Positions 14,622-25,045 of a DNA stretch of 64,000 nucleotides are shown piece after piece. How positions within the stretch are numbered: position 1 is the first letter of the stretch; each line of letters begins with the position of its first letter. Source of the DNA: Crossaster papposus (taxonomy: Eukaryota; Echinodermata; Asteroidea; Velatida; Solasteridae); contig JBAIAA010000117.1 of assembly GCA_037893245.1 (NCBI GenBank), positions 3,720,001-3,784,000 of the forward strand, in the 5' to 3' direction. A program made the position numbers and the translations under genes. The notes beneath the pieces were generated by a model. It was not told the DNA's origin. It saw only the letters and a program-made list of their open reading frames with translations, and ran no database searches.

Positions 14622-16959
14622 ATCACAGTGTGACCGAGAGCTCTCACTGTGCTGAGCAGAATAGTGAGTGTTCCCATCACAGTGTGACTGAGAGCAGTCA
14701 CTGTGCTGAGCAGAATAGTGAGTGTTCCAATCACAGTATGGCTAAGAGCAGTCACTGTGCTGAGCAGAATAGTGAGTGTTCCCATCACAGTGTGACTGAA
14801 ACAGTCACTGTGCTGAGCAGAATAGTGAATGTTCCCGCCACAGTGTGACTGAGAGCAGTCACTGTGCTGAGCAGAACAGTGAGTGTTCCCATCACAGTGT
14901 GACCGAGAACTCTCACTGTGCTGAGCAGCAGAGTGAGTGTTCCCATCACAGTGTGACTGAGAGCAGTCACTGTGCTGAGCAAAATAGTGAGTGTTCCCAT
15001 CACAGTGTGACTTTGAGAGCATTCACTGTCCAGAGCAGAATAGTGAGTGTGACTTTGAGAGCAGTCACTGTGCTGGGCAGAATAGTGAGTGTTCTTATCA
15101 CAGTGTGACTGAGAGCAGTCAATGTGCTGAACAGAATAGTGAGTGTTCCCATCACAGTGTGACTTGAAGCAGTCACTGTGCTGAGCAGAATAGTGAGTGT
15201 TCCTATCACAATGTGACTGTGAGAGCAGTCACTGTACAGAGCAGAATAGTGAGTGTTCCCATCACAGCTGTGACTAAGAGCTGTCACTGTGCTGAGCAGA
15301 ATAGTGAGTGTTCACATCACTGTGTGACTGTGAGAGCAGTCACTATGCTGAGCAGAATAGTAATTGTTTCCATCACAGTGTAACTGAGAGCTGTCATTGT
15401 ACTGAGCAGAATAGTGGGTGTTCCCATCACAGTGTTACTGAGAGCAGTCACTGTGCTGAGCAGAATAGTGAGTGTTCCCATCACAGTGTGACTGTGAGAG
15501 CATTCACTGTGCTGAGCAGAATAGTGAGTGTTCCCGTCACAGTGTGACTGAGAGCTCTCAATGTGCTGAGCAGAATAGTGAGTGTTCCCATCACAGTGTG
15601 ACTGCGAGCAGTCACTATGCTTAGCAGAATAGTAAGTGTTTCTATCACAGTGTGACTGAGAGCTGTCATTGTGCTGATCAGAATAATGGGTGTTGCCATC
15701 ACAGTGTGACTTAGAGCTCTCACTTTGCTGAGCAGAATAGTGAGTGTTCCCATTACAGTGTTACCGAGAGCAGTCACTCTGCTTAGCAGAATGTTAAGTG
15801 TTTCTATCACAGTGTGACTGAGAGCTGTCATTGTGCTGAGCAGAATAATGGGTGTTCCCATCACAGTGTGACTTAGAGCTCTCACTTTGCTGAGCAGAAT
15901 AGTGAGTGTTCCCATTACAGTGTCACCAAGAGCAGTCAATCTGCTTAGCAGAATAGTGAGTGTTCCCATCACAGTGTTACTGAGAGCAGTCACTGTGCTG
16001 AGCATAATAGTGAGTGTTCCCATCACAGTGTGACTGAGAGCTGTCACTGTGCTGAGCAGAATAGTGAGTGTTCACATCAATGTGTGACTGAAAGCAGTCA
16101 CTGTGCTGAGCAGAATAGTGAGTGTTCCCATCACAGTGTGACTGAGAGCAGTCACTGTACAGAGCAGAATATTAAGTGTTTTCATCACAGTGCGACTGTC
16201 AGAGCAGTCACTGTGCTGAGCAGAATAGTGAATGTTCCCGCCACAGTGTGACTGAGAGCAGTCACTGTGCTGAGCAGAATAGTGAGTGTTCCCATCACAG
16301 TGTGACTGCGAGAGCATTCACTGTGCAGAGCAGAATAGTGAGTGTTCCCATCACAGTGTGACTGAGAGCTGTCAGTGTGCTGAGCAGAATAGTGAGTGTT
16401 CACATCACTGTGTGACTGAGAGCAGTCACTGTGCTGAGCAGAATAGTGAGTGTTCCCATCACAGTGTGACTGAGTGCAGTCACTTGGCTGATCAGAATAG
16501 TGAGTGTTTTCTTTACAGTGTGACTGTGAGAGCAGTCACTGTGCTGAGCAGAATAGTGAGTGTTCCAATCACAGTATGGCTAAGAGCAGTCACTGTGCTG
16601 AGCAGAATAGTGAGTGTTCCCATCACAGTGTGACTGAAACAGTCACTGTGCTGAGCTGAATAGTGAATGTTCCCGCCACAGTGTGACTGAGAGCAGTCAC
16701 TGTGCTGAGCAGAATAGTGAGTGTTCCCATCACAGTGTGACTGCGAGAGCATTCACTGTGCAGAGCAGAATAGTGAGTGTTCACATCACAGTGTAACTGA
16801 GAGCTGTCACTGTGCTGAGCAGAATAGTGAGTGTTCCCACCACAGTGTGACTGTGAAAGCAGTCACTGTGCTGAGCAGAATAGTAAGTGTTTCCATCACA
16901 GTGTGACTGTGAGAGCATTCACTGTGCAGAGCAGAATAGTGAGTGTTCCCATCACAGTG

Positions 16960-19900
16960 TGACTGAGAGCTGTCAGAGTGCTGAGCAGAATAGTGAGTGT
17001 TCCTATCACAGTGTGACTGAAACAGTCACTGTGCTGAGCAGAATAGTGAATGTTCCCGCCACAGTGTGACTGAGAGCAGTCACTGTGCTGAGCAGAACAG
17101 TGAGTGTTCCCATCACAGTGTGACCGAGAGCTCTCACTGTGCTGAGCAGCAGAGTGAGTGTTCCCATCACAGTGTGACTGAGAGCAGTCACTGTGCTGAG
17201 CAAAATAGTGAGTGTTCCCATCACAGTGTGACTTTGAGAGCATTCACTGTCCAGAGCAGAATAGTGAGTGTGACTTTGAGAGCAGTCACTGTGCTGGGCA
17301 GAATAGTGAGTGTTCTTATCACAGTGTGACTGAGAGCAGTCAATGTGCTGAACAGAATAGTGAGTGTTCCCATCACAGTGTGACTTAGAGCAGTCACTGT
17401 GCTGAGCAGAATAGTGAGTGTTCCTATCACAATGCGACTGTGAGAGCAGTCACTGTGCAGAGCAGAATAGTGAGTGTTCCCATCACAGCTGTGACTAAGA
17501 GCTGTCACTGTGCTGAGCAGAATAGTGAGTGTTCACATCACTGTGTGACTGAGAGCAGTCACTGTGCTGAGCAGAATAGTGAGTGTTCCCATCACAGTGT
17601 GACCGAGAGCTGTCAATATGCTAAGCAGAATAGTTAGTGTTCACATCACAGTGTGACCGAGAGCTCTCACTGTGCTGAGCAGAATAGTGAGTGTTCCCAT
17701 CACAGTGTGACTGAGAGCAGTCACTGTGCTGAGCAGAATAGTGAGTGTTCCCATCACAATGTGACTGAGAGCTGTCACTGTGCTGAACAGAATAGTGAGT
17801 GTTCCCATCACAGTGTGACTGAAAGCTGTCAATGTGCTGAGCAGAATAGTTAGTGTTCACATCACAGTGTGACCGAGAGCTCTCACAGTGCTGAGCATCA
17901 GAGTGAGTGTTCCCATCACAGTGTGACTGAGAGCAGTCACTGTGCTGAGCAAAATAGTAAGTGTTCCCATCACAGTGTGACTAAGAGCTGTCACTGTGCT
18001 AAGCAGAATAGTGAGTGTTCCGATCACAGTGTGACTGTGAGAGCAGTCACTATGCTGAGCAGAATAGTAATTGTTTCCATCACAGTGTAACTGAGAGCTG
18101 TCATTGTACTGAGCAGAATAGTGGGTGTTCCCATCACAGTGTTACTGAGAGCAGTCACTGTGCTGAGCAGAATAGTGAGTGTTCCCATCACAGTGTGACT
18201 TTGAGAGCATTCACTGTCCAGAGCAGAATAGTGAGTGTGACTTTGAGAGCAGTCACTGTGCTGGGCAGAATAGTGAATGTTCTTATCACAGTGTGACTGA
18301 GAGCAGTCAATGTGCTGAACAGAATAGTGAGTGTTCCCATCACAGTGTGACTTAGAGCAGTCACTGTGCTGAGCAGAATAGTGAGTGTTCCTATCACAAT
18401 GCGACTGTGAGAGCAGTCACTGTGCAGAGCAGAATAGTAAGTGTTCCCATCACAGCTGTGACTAAGAGCTGTCACTGTGCTGAACAGAATAGTGAGTGTT
18501 CACATCACTGTGTGACTGAGAGCAGTCACTGTGCTGAGCAGAATAGTGAGTGTTCCCATCACAGTGTGACTGAGAGCAGTCATTGTGCTGAGCAGAATAG
18601 TGAGTGTTCCCATCACAGTGTGACCGAGAGCTGTCAATATGCTGAGCAGAATAGTTAGTGTTCACATCACAGTGTGACCGAGAGCTCTCACTGTGCTGAG
18701 CAGAATAGTGAGTGTTCCCATCACAGTGTGACTGAGAGCAGTCACTGTGCTGAGCAGATTAGTGAGTGTTTCCATCACAGTGCGACTGTGAGAGCATTCA
18801 ATGTGCAGAGCAGAATAGTGAGTGTTCCCATCACAGTGTGACTGAGAGCTGTCAGAGTGCTGAGCAGAATAGTGAGTGTTCCCATCACAGTGTGACTGAA
18901 ACAGTCACTGTGCTGAGCAGAATAGTGAATGTTCCCGCCACAGTGTGACTGAGAGCAGTCACTGTGCTGAGCAGAACAGTGAGTGTTCCCATCACAGTGT
19001 GACCGAGAGCTCTCACTGTGCTGAGCAGCAGAGTGAGTGTTCCCATCACAGTGTGACTGAGAGCAGTCACTGTGCTGAGCAAAATAGTGAGTGTTCCCAT
19101 CACAGTGTGACTTTGAGAGCATTCACTGTCCAGAGCAGAATAGTGAGTGTGACTTTGAGAGCAGTCACTGTGCTGGGCAGAATAGTGAGTGTTCTTATCA
19201 CAGTGTGACTGAGAGCAGTCAATGTGCTGAACAGAATAGTGAGTGTTCCCATCACAGTGTGACTTAGAGCAGTCACTGTGCTGAGCAGAATAGTGAGTGT
19301 TCCTATCACAATGCGACTATGAGAGCAGTCACTGTGCAGAGCAGAATAGTGAGTGTTCCCATCACAGCTGTGACTAAGAGCTGTCACTGTGCTGAGCAGA
19401 AGAGTGAGTGTTCACATCACTGTGTGACTGAGAGCAGTCACTGTGCTGAGCAGAATAGTGAGTGTTCCCATCACAGTGTGACCGAGAGCTGTCAATATGC
19501 TGAGCAGAATAGTTAGTGTTCACATCACAGTGTGACCGAGAGCTCTCACTGTGCTGAGCAGAATAGTGAGTGTTCCCATCACAGTGTGACTGAGAGCAGT
19601 CACTGTGCTGAGCAGAATAGTGAGTGTTCCCATCACAATGTGACTGAGAGCTGTCACTGTGCTGAACAGAATAGTGAGTGTTCCCATCACAGTGTGACTG
19701 AAAGCTGTCAATGTGCTGAGCAGAATAGTTAGTGTTCACATCACAGTGTGACCGAGAGCTCTCACAGTGCTGAGTATCAGAGTGAGTGTTCCCATCACAG
19801 TGTGACTGAGAGCAGTCACTGTGCTGAGCAAAATAGTAAGTGTTCCCATCACAGTGTGACTGAGAGCTGTCACTGTGCTAAGCAGAATAGTGAGTGTTCC

Positions 19901-20250
19901 GATCACAGTGTGACTGTGAGAGCAGTCACTATGCTGAGCAGAATAGTAATTGTTTCCATCACAGTGTAACTGAGAGCTGTCATTGTATTGAGCAGAATAG
20001 TGGGTGTTCCCATCACAGTGTTACTGAGAGCAGTCACTGTACTGAGCAGAATAGTGAGTGTTCCCATCACAGTGTGACTTTGAGAGCATTCACTGTCCAG
20101 AGCAGAATAGTGAGTGTGACTTTGAGAGCAGTCACTGTGCTGGGCAGAATAGTGAGTGTTCTTATCACAGTGAGACTGAGAGCAGTCAATGTGCTGAACA
20201 GAATAGTGATTGTTCCCATCACAGTGTGACTTAGAGCAGTCACTGTGCTG
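16960..20250. repeat. Second tandem pair of the 1,879-bp unit
   Basis: Positions 17,066, 17,221, 17,440, 17,653 and 17,869 recur at 18,945, 19,100, 19,319, 19,532 and 19,748, a constant 1,879-bp shift. The unit matches that at 10,964-14,621 with offsets of 4,044 and 5,923 bp. Private substitutions, for example GAAGAGTGAG near 19,399, mark individual copies. Ends are approximate. Confidence 0.75.
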
Positions 20251-21321
20251 AGCAGAATAGTGAGTGTTCCTATCACAATGCGACTGTGAGAGCAGTCACT
20301 GTGCAGAGCAGAATAATGGGTGTTGCCATCACAGTGTGACTTAGAGCTCTCACTTTGCTGAGCAGAATAGTGAGTGTTCCCATTACAGTGTTACCGAGAG
20401 CAGTCACTCTGCTTAGCAGAATGTTAAGTGTTTCTATCACAGTGTGACTGAGAGCTGTCATTGTGCTGAGCAGAATAATGGGTGTTCCCATCACAGTGTG
20501 ACTTAGAGCTCTCACTTTGCTGAGCAGAATAGTGAGTGTTCCCATTACAGTGTCACCAAGAGCAGTCAATCTGCTTAGCAGAATAGTGAGTGTTCCCATC
20601 ACAGTGTGACTGAGAGCAGTCACTTGGCTGATCAGAATAGTGAGTGTTTTCTTTACAGTGTGACTGTGAGAGCAGTCACTGTGCTGAGCAGAATAGTGAA
20701 TGTTCCCGCCACAGTGTGACTGAGAGCAGTCACTGTGCTGAGCAGAATAGTGAGTGTTCCCATCACAGTGTGACTGCGAGAGCATTCACTGTGCAGAGCA
20801 GAATAGTGAGTGTTCCCATCACAGTGTGACTGAGAGCTGTCAGTGTGCTGAGCAGAATAGTGAGTGTTCACATCACTGTGTGACTGAGAGCAGTCACTGT
20901 GCTGAGCAGAATAGTGAGTGTTCCCATCACAGTGTGACTGCGAGAGCATTCACTGTGCAGAGCAGAATAGTGAGTGTTCCCATCACAGTGTGACTGAGAG
21001 CTGTCAGTGTGCTGAGCAGAATAGTGAGTGTTCACATCACTGTGTGACTGAGAGCAGTCACTGTGCTGAGCAGAATAGTGAGTGTTCCCATCACAGTGTG
21101 ACTGCGAGAGCATTCACTGTGCAGAGCAGAATAGTGAGTGTTCACATCACAGTGTAACTGAGAGCTGTCACTGTGCTGAGCAGAATAGTGAGTGTTCCCA
21201 CCACAGTGTGACTGTGAAAGCAGTCACTGTGCTGAGCAGAATAGTAAGTGTTTCCATCACAGTGTGACTGAGAGCTGTCAATGTGCTGAGCAGAATAGTG
21301 GGTGTTCCCATCACAGTGTGA

Positions 21322-21325
21322 CTTA
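21322..21325. repeat. Left target-site duplication CTTA
   Basis: The last satellite bases before the island are GTGACTTA, and the satellite resumes after the island with CTTAGAGCTC. The uninterrupted satellite reads GTGACTTAGAGCTC, for example at 40,358-40,371. CTTA is therefore present once in the empty site and twice around the island. Confidence 0.85.
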
Positions 21326-21360
21326 CACGGCTGTTTCACACGTTAATAAAGTGCGCCCTC
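21326..21360 (+). repeat. Left terminal inverted repeat of the island
   Basis: The outermost bases are CACGGC. TAATAAAGT lies at 21,344-21,352 and GCGCCCTC at 21,353-21,360. The same three words occur in the same order, reading inward, at the right end, with different spacing. This is an imperfect, indel-rich inverted repeat. Confidence 0.65.
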
Positions 21361-21665
21361 TGTCGTCAAAACTTTCCCGCGGCGTATATGACGTCATTGT
21401 GTTTATGCACGCGCGTTGTTTACGCGATAACCTTTGACCAAATACACAGCCATTCATAAAAACACCTATTGCAGGATCTTACAGGCATGTCATACATATT
21501 CATTGGGGTCACCATCATAAATAATAATTTATCTGACCCCACAAAGAATTTTCCAGACTGGTGCACTCCGTGAACTCCCCTTTGTGCTGATTCAATTGCG
21601 TGATCACATGGCTTTTAGAGGCGCGATAAAATTAACGGCTGTCGGAGAGACGGTTATTTTTATAA

Positions 21666-21741
21666 ATGAAAATGTATTACAAAGTCCTTCAAATTCTCAG
21701 TGAGGACACTTCAGATGTTGCTTTCTACAATAACACCAGTG
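21666..21741 (+). other. Possible short first coding exon (plus strand)
   Basis: ATG at 21,666, with a second in-frame ATG at 21,672, follows a TATAAA-like stretch (21,661-21,666). The frame gives MKMYYKVLQILSEDT and about ten more residues up to a strong donor, G|GTAAGT, at 21,742-21,747. If unspliced, the frame stops within about ten codons. No matching downstream exon was found and I do not recognise the peptide. It points toward the minus-strand gene, so the two would be convergent. It may be a relic or chance. Confidence 0.2.
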
Positions 21742-22288
21742 GTAAGTGCAGGACATTTTGATTTGGTTGAGGACAAGTTGGGGTGAAAATGAGCAAGAAA
21801 TTCCGTTGCTCGCGTGTACGTTTGCCCCCAAATCATAAACACGCACACCGTGTATGTACGTAACATGTACATGTGTTTGGGGCGAGATTGCACCGCGCGC
21901 GGTACGTGCACACAACGGTTATAATTTAAAGGTCCAAACGCATGGCGTTCGTACTGCTGGGTATTACTGGGCCTAAAATACGTTGTTGCATGGACATGGT
22001 TCATCTATAAAATTCATTTCGTGGTCTGTAAACGTTAGGCCTATTCTGTATTCAGCACGAAAGATCAATAACATTAAAAATAACATGTTAAACTTTCAAG
22101 AATACACATTGGCCATTGCATTTAAAATTGTTAAAATGTTACTGTTACTAGTAAAAACTAAAATGAAATGGGTCAACTTGTGTACGAGTTTATCTAGTCT
22201 ACGAGTACGACTAGGAGTACGGGAATAGGGACATCATGTATGTAGTTAACTTTTATCATAAATACCCGAGTTTAACTACCATACTAGT

Positions 22289-22341
22289 TTTGAGAATTGA
22301 GATCATCTTATAAATTTTATGAGATGATCTCAATTCTCAAA
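22289..22341. repeat. Near-perfect 53-nt palindrome (hairpin)
   Basis: The left arm 22,289-22,308 (TTTGAGAATTGAGATCATCT) is exactly complementary to the right arm 22,322-22,341. The 13 nt between them also pair in part: ATAAA with TTTAT, leaving about one unpaired base and one T-G pair. It lies outside coding sequence in the island. Confidence 0.95.
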
Positions 22342-22493
22342 TCGTAAACAAATTAAAAAACTGTAGGCCTAAGGCTAAGCCTTGTACTTTTGTACAGTAC
22401 AGGCCAAATGTACGACATTGTAAAAACAACAACAATTGCAAGTGAGAAAGGAATTGTTTATACATTGTACAATAAATGTACATGTATATTTTT

Positions 22494-22499
22494 TTTATT
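22494..22499 (-). terminator. Candidate poly(A) signal of the RAG1-N-like gene
   Basis: The minus strand reads AATAAA here, about 220 nt downstream of the TAA at 22,722-22,720. Position and hexamer fit a 3' end signal. Nothing else supports it, and other A/T-rich hexamers occur nearby. Confidence 0.35.
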
Positions 22500-22719
22500 T
22501 ATGATGTCATGGTTGCAACACATAACTTATTAACTTAACTCATAAGCAAGAAGTAAAGAATTGTCATCCTGGTCATGCTACCTTAAACTGCGGAAGCGTA
22601 TTAAATACACTTGCAGAGTACAGATACATGTACATGATGAAAAAAGTACATTTGCATAGTCATGACTTGCATGTAAAAGGGCTCAAGCAAGATAATGGCT
22701 TTATATTTTGTTTGCCGAA

Positions 22720-24359
22720 TTATATTAATTTCCTCATTTGGTTCCAACCCAGGTGGCAGTCTTGCATCATGGCTAAAGCACCATCAGCAGTTGAAGTTGT
22801 GTGGTGGTTGGTCTGTGACGAACTGGATGGCAGACACTGGTTTTCATCGTCCTGCTGGATTTCGGGAGCTCCTTTGCTGATATTTTGCCGGAAAGCTGCT
22901 ATTGCAACAGTTCGTTGTCTCTTGTATGAGGTGGAGATATTTTTACTTGACTTTGATGGCTTAGTCACCTTTTGAATATGAGCAGGCTGGGAGAAAAATG
23001 ATGCATTAAAAAAACAATTGGTTTTTTTAAACGAGACAGACCTGATCCTTCCTCGATCACTCTAAATGTCATGTGTTTTGAAATTTTAAAATGGAATGAA
23101 CTCGACTAAAGTCTAAAGTAAACAGAAGGAAAAAAAGTGAAATGAAATAATATTCATAAAATAAAATATTAATGAAATTTAATATTTACGAAATAAAATG
23201 GTATGCGATATTGTGTTACCTTATACAGTATCTTGAAATCATGTTAATTTATGTGTAAGGTAATGCCCATGTGTGTACTTACTCGACCTCCAGTTCGTAT
23301 GGGTGTGGCCATTCCTGGCTGGGCATTTTGAAGCTTGAGCCACACCCACTTGTCAGTGGCCTCTTCGATTTCAGTGGGAATCGGTTTGCCAGATTCGTGC
23401 GTTTGAGCCAGACGTTTGAGTAAACGGGCCGCATTGGTTGGGTTTAGAATTTCAGGCTGCTCTTTCATTGGGCTTACTGGCCATTGTGATGAAGAGGCAA
23501 CGGATGAGTGTTTAGCGAACTTAACTTGACAGTCGTGATGCAGTAATCGTTGAACTTTGCCAATATCGTTACACCTGGTACAGATTACATTCAGGTTTTC
23601 CAGCTGAAACCTGAGAACCCTGGGACTTTCAGTTACATCTTGAAATCTGATTTTTTGATTGCATATGGGGCAGTTTATTACTTCATTTGTTGCATACCTG
23701 TAACACAGTGTCAAACATCTTGCACAGTAATTGTGTTGGCATGGTGTTTGTACACAAGGTTGTCCAATGATGCAAAGGCAAATTCCACATGTGAAGAGTG
23801 ACTGCTCCCAATCATGACCAATGATGTCAAATTCGACGGGGTATTCAATTTCAAAAGTGTCCGTTTTCACAGTTACATGCTGGAAGATGTTTCCTTCAAT
23901 CAGTGAAAAGGGGAGAGGAGGAGAGGGGCTGCGACTTTGTGAAGCTTTTGGTCTGCCACGCTTAGGTTTGCACTGTACATGTGATCCTGCTGAAATTTGT
24001 TCATTGTACAAATCACAGACGAAACAGTGGCCAGTTCTTGTATGCTTTGGCCAAGTTCTTTGAATAGGCTGCGTTCTACTCAAAGTGCTCAGAGTGTAAC
24101 ACCTCGTATCACTTCTACAGTGCCTTAATTTTCTGCAGCACTTTTCGCACAAATTTGATGGATGCTGATCCACACTGTCCTCCCAGGTACTTATTTCATA
24201 GATGCTAAACAACTCCTTTCTGTACTCACGCACTAATGATATTTTACTCCTGCTTCCACGAAGAGTAATTTTAATTCTGTTCGCACAAACTCTGCAGATC
24301 TTTCCGAGTGCGTCTTGGTGGAATTTAAAACTCATGACACTGATAAAACTTTGAATCAT
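22720..24359 (-). CDS. RAG1-like N-terminal (non-core) zinc-finger protein, two exons
   Basis: Exon 1 is 24,359-23,283 (359 aa) and exon 2 is 22,986-22,720 (88 aa plus TAA). They join in phase 0. Residues counted from the first Met: C22-X2-C25, C71-X2-C74 and C112-X2-C115 match the spaced Cys pairs of the RAG1 N-terminal region, including the HPSNLCEKC segment. An AT-hook-like KRGRPK lies at 133-138. A complete C3HC4 RING is C191, C194, C207, H209, C212, C215, C230, C233. A finger follows (C260, C263, H274/H275, C277), preceded by ESPRVLRFQLENLNV as in RAG1. The splice restores GGRP (357-360), which opens the RAG1 nonamer-binding region. GALAMMQDCHLGWNQMRKLI near the C-terminus resembles the early dimerisation/DNA-binding helix. 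RAG1 N-termini act as E3 ligase and dimerisation modules. The DDE core is missing. The second Met (24,335) has the better start context. Truncated transposon gene or domain-only relative: unresolved. Confidence 0.8.
22987..23282 (-). other. 296-bp GT-AG intron of the RAG1-N-like gene
   Basis: Minus-strand donor CGA|GTAAGT (23,282-23,277) is a full consensus. The acceptor TTTTTCTCCCAG|CCT ends at 22,987 after a pyrimidine-rich tract. Both sites are phase 0. Reading through the donor instead gives only 12 more codons before a stop. Splicing extends the protein by 88 aa and creates the conserved GGRP across the junction. Confidence 0.75.
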
Positions 24360-25045
24360 CCATGTACTTTATATAACGCTTACTAAAACTTAAGAATAAC
24401 CCTCTTGAGAGAGAACAAAAAATTTCGCCTAGTGTGGTTTTTGGGAGCAACCGGTGAGACAACTCGACCGCGCGACACGCAATACCGCACACTACACGCT
24501 GTACACAGTCGAGTTGTCCCACATTGCGTTGTTTTGTATTGCCCGCCGTTTCCGATTGTATCGCTGGTATCCGCCAACGAGCGCGCTAACTTAATGCGTC
24601 GATGGGAGCCAACACGGGACGACGTGTGAACGTCCGCGCGAATTTGGATTTGCGGGGTTCCGGGGCACATTTAACAAGGCTAAACAAACTATTTAACAAA
24701 ATGTCCCACATTTTTATATATTATAAACGTATAGTAAATGTCATTAACTTTACTGGTATGAATTTATACCGAAGGATTGAACTTTGTTTTGTTTTTACGA
24801 GTCATTTTCAAGAGCCGATAATTATTTAACGAACGTTACGACCGATGCAATAATGCATCCAAAAGTCCTCAAAATCTGTTCTGTGTAAATATTATGCATA
24901 TGCACGAGTGAAAAGTCTGTTCATTGTTAAGCTTTTATAATTTAAACTGTTTTTTAAAGTCCTTGTTACGTTTTTTATCAATTTTTACATTGTAATTAGG
25001 CGACCCTGGGCGCCGCCATCTTTGATTGGATTTTAAAAAACTATT
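24360..25045 (-). promoter_or_regulatory. Right arm of the island: likely promoter and CpG-rich region
   Basis: The minus strand reads TTATATAAAG at 24,376-24,367, a good TATA box. A start site 25-30 nt further on would fall near 24,340, just before the second in-frame ATG at 24,335. Upstream, about 24,420-24,680 is rich in CpG, including GACAACTCGAC at 24,458-24,468 facing its complement at 24,508-24,518. Further out, 24,690-25,045 is A/T-rich with no gene visible. Open frames here on either strand are short and unrecognisable. Confidence 0.45.

Larger units (their letters stand above)
1..21325. repeat. Satellite block A, 54-bp monomer
   Basis: About 395 head-to-tail monomers by length. A typical monomer reads CATCACAGTGTGACTGAGAG, then CAGTCACTGTGCTGAGCAGA, then ATAGTGAGTGTTCC. 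Variants recur in a fixed order: CCGAGAGCTCTCAC, CTTGGCTGATCAG followed by TTTTCTTTACAG, GACTGTGAGAGCAG (+2 bp), GACTGAAACAGTC (-1 bp), AATAGTTAG, and a 40-bp short monomer. These variants define higher-order units rather than random drift. The block runs off the left end of the window and stops exactly at the transposon-like island. No gene is seen in it. Short reading frames exist only because the period is a multiple of three. Confidence 0.98.
21361..22719. other. Left non-coding arm of the island
   Basis: No convincing long coding region lies here. Visible structure: a perfect TGACGTCA (CRE-type palindrome) at 21,389-21,396; TGGGGTCA at 21,504-21,511 facing TGACCCCA at 21,534-21,541; a possible plus-strand first exon at 21,666-21,741; TAGGCCTA-type words near 22,036 and 22,364; a near-perfect 53-nt hairpin at 22,289-22,341; and poly(A) hexamers on the plus strand (AATAAA, 22,471-22,476) and the minus strand (22,499-22,494). 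The minus-strand hexamer lies about 220 nt beyond the stop codon of the RAG1-N-like gene and could serve as its 3' end signal. Confidence 0.6.

Noticed and set aside
21697-22228. Reading frames of 72-97 aa in the left arm of the island
   Set aside because: No family resemblance. Composition follows the local A/T-rich sequence, with no splice or start context.
22628-22975. Plus-strand open frames opposite exon 2 (115 aa and a 61-aa frame)
   Set aside because: They overlap exon 2 antisense. The 61-aa frame looks protein-like after a CCCAG, but I recognise no family, whereas the minus strand has matched splice phases and the GGRP continuity.
23550-24063. Plus-strand frames of 80-83 aa
   Set aside because: Antisense shadows of exon 1 of the RAG1-N-like gene.
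24325-24670. Minus-strand frames of 65 and 95 aa upstream of the RAG1-N-like gene
   Set aside because: They lie in the CpG-rich promoter side, out of frame with the gene, with low-complexity Arg/Ser/Cys composition and no recognisable motif.
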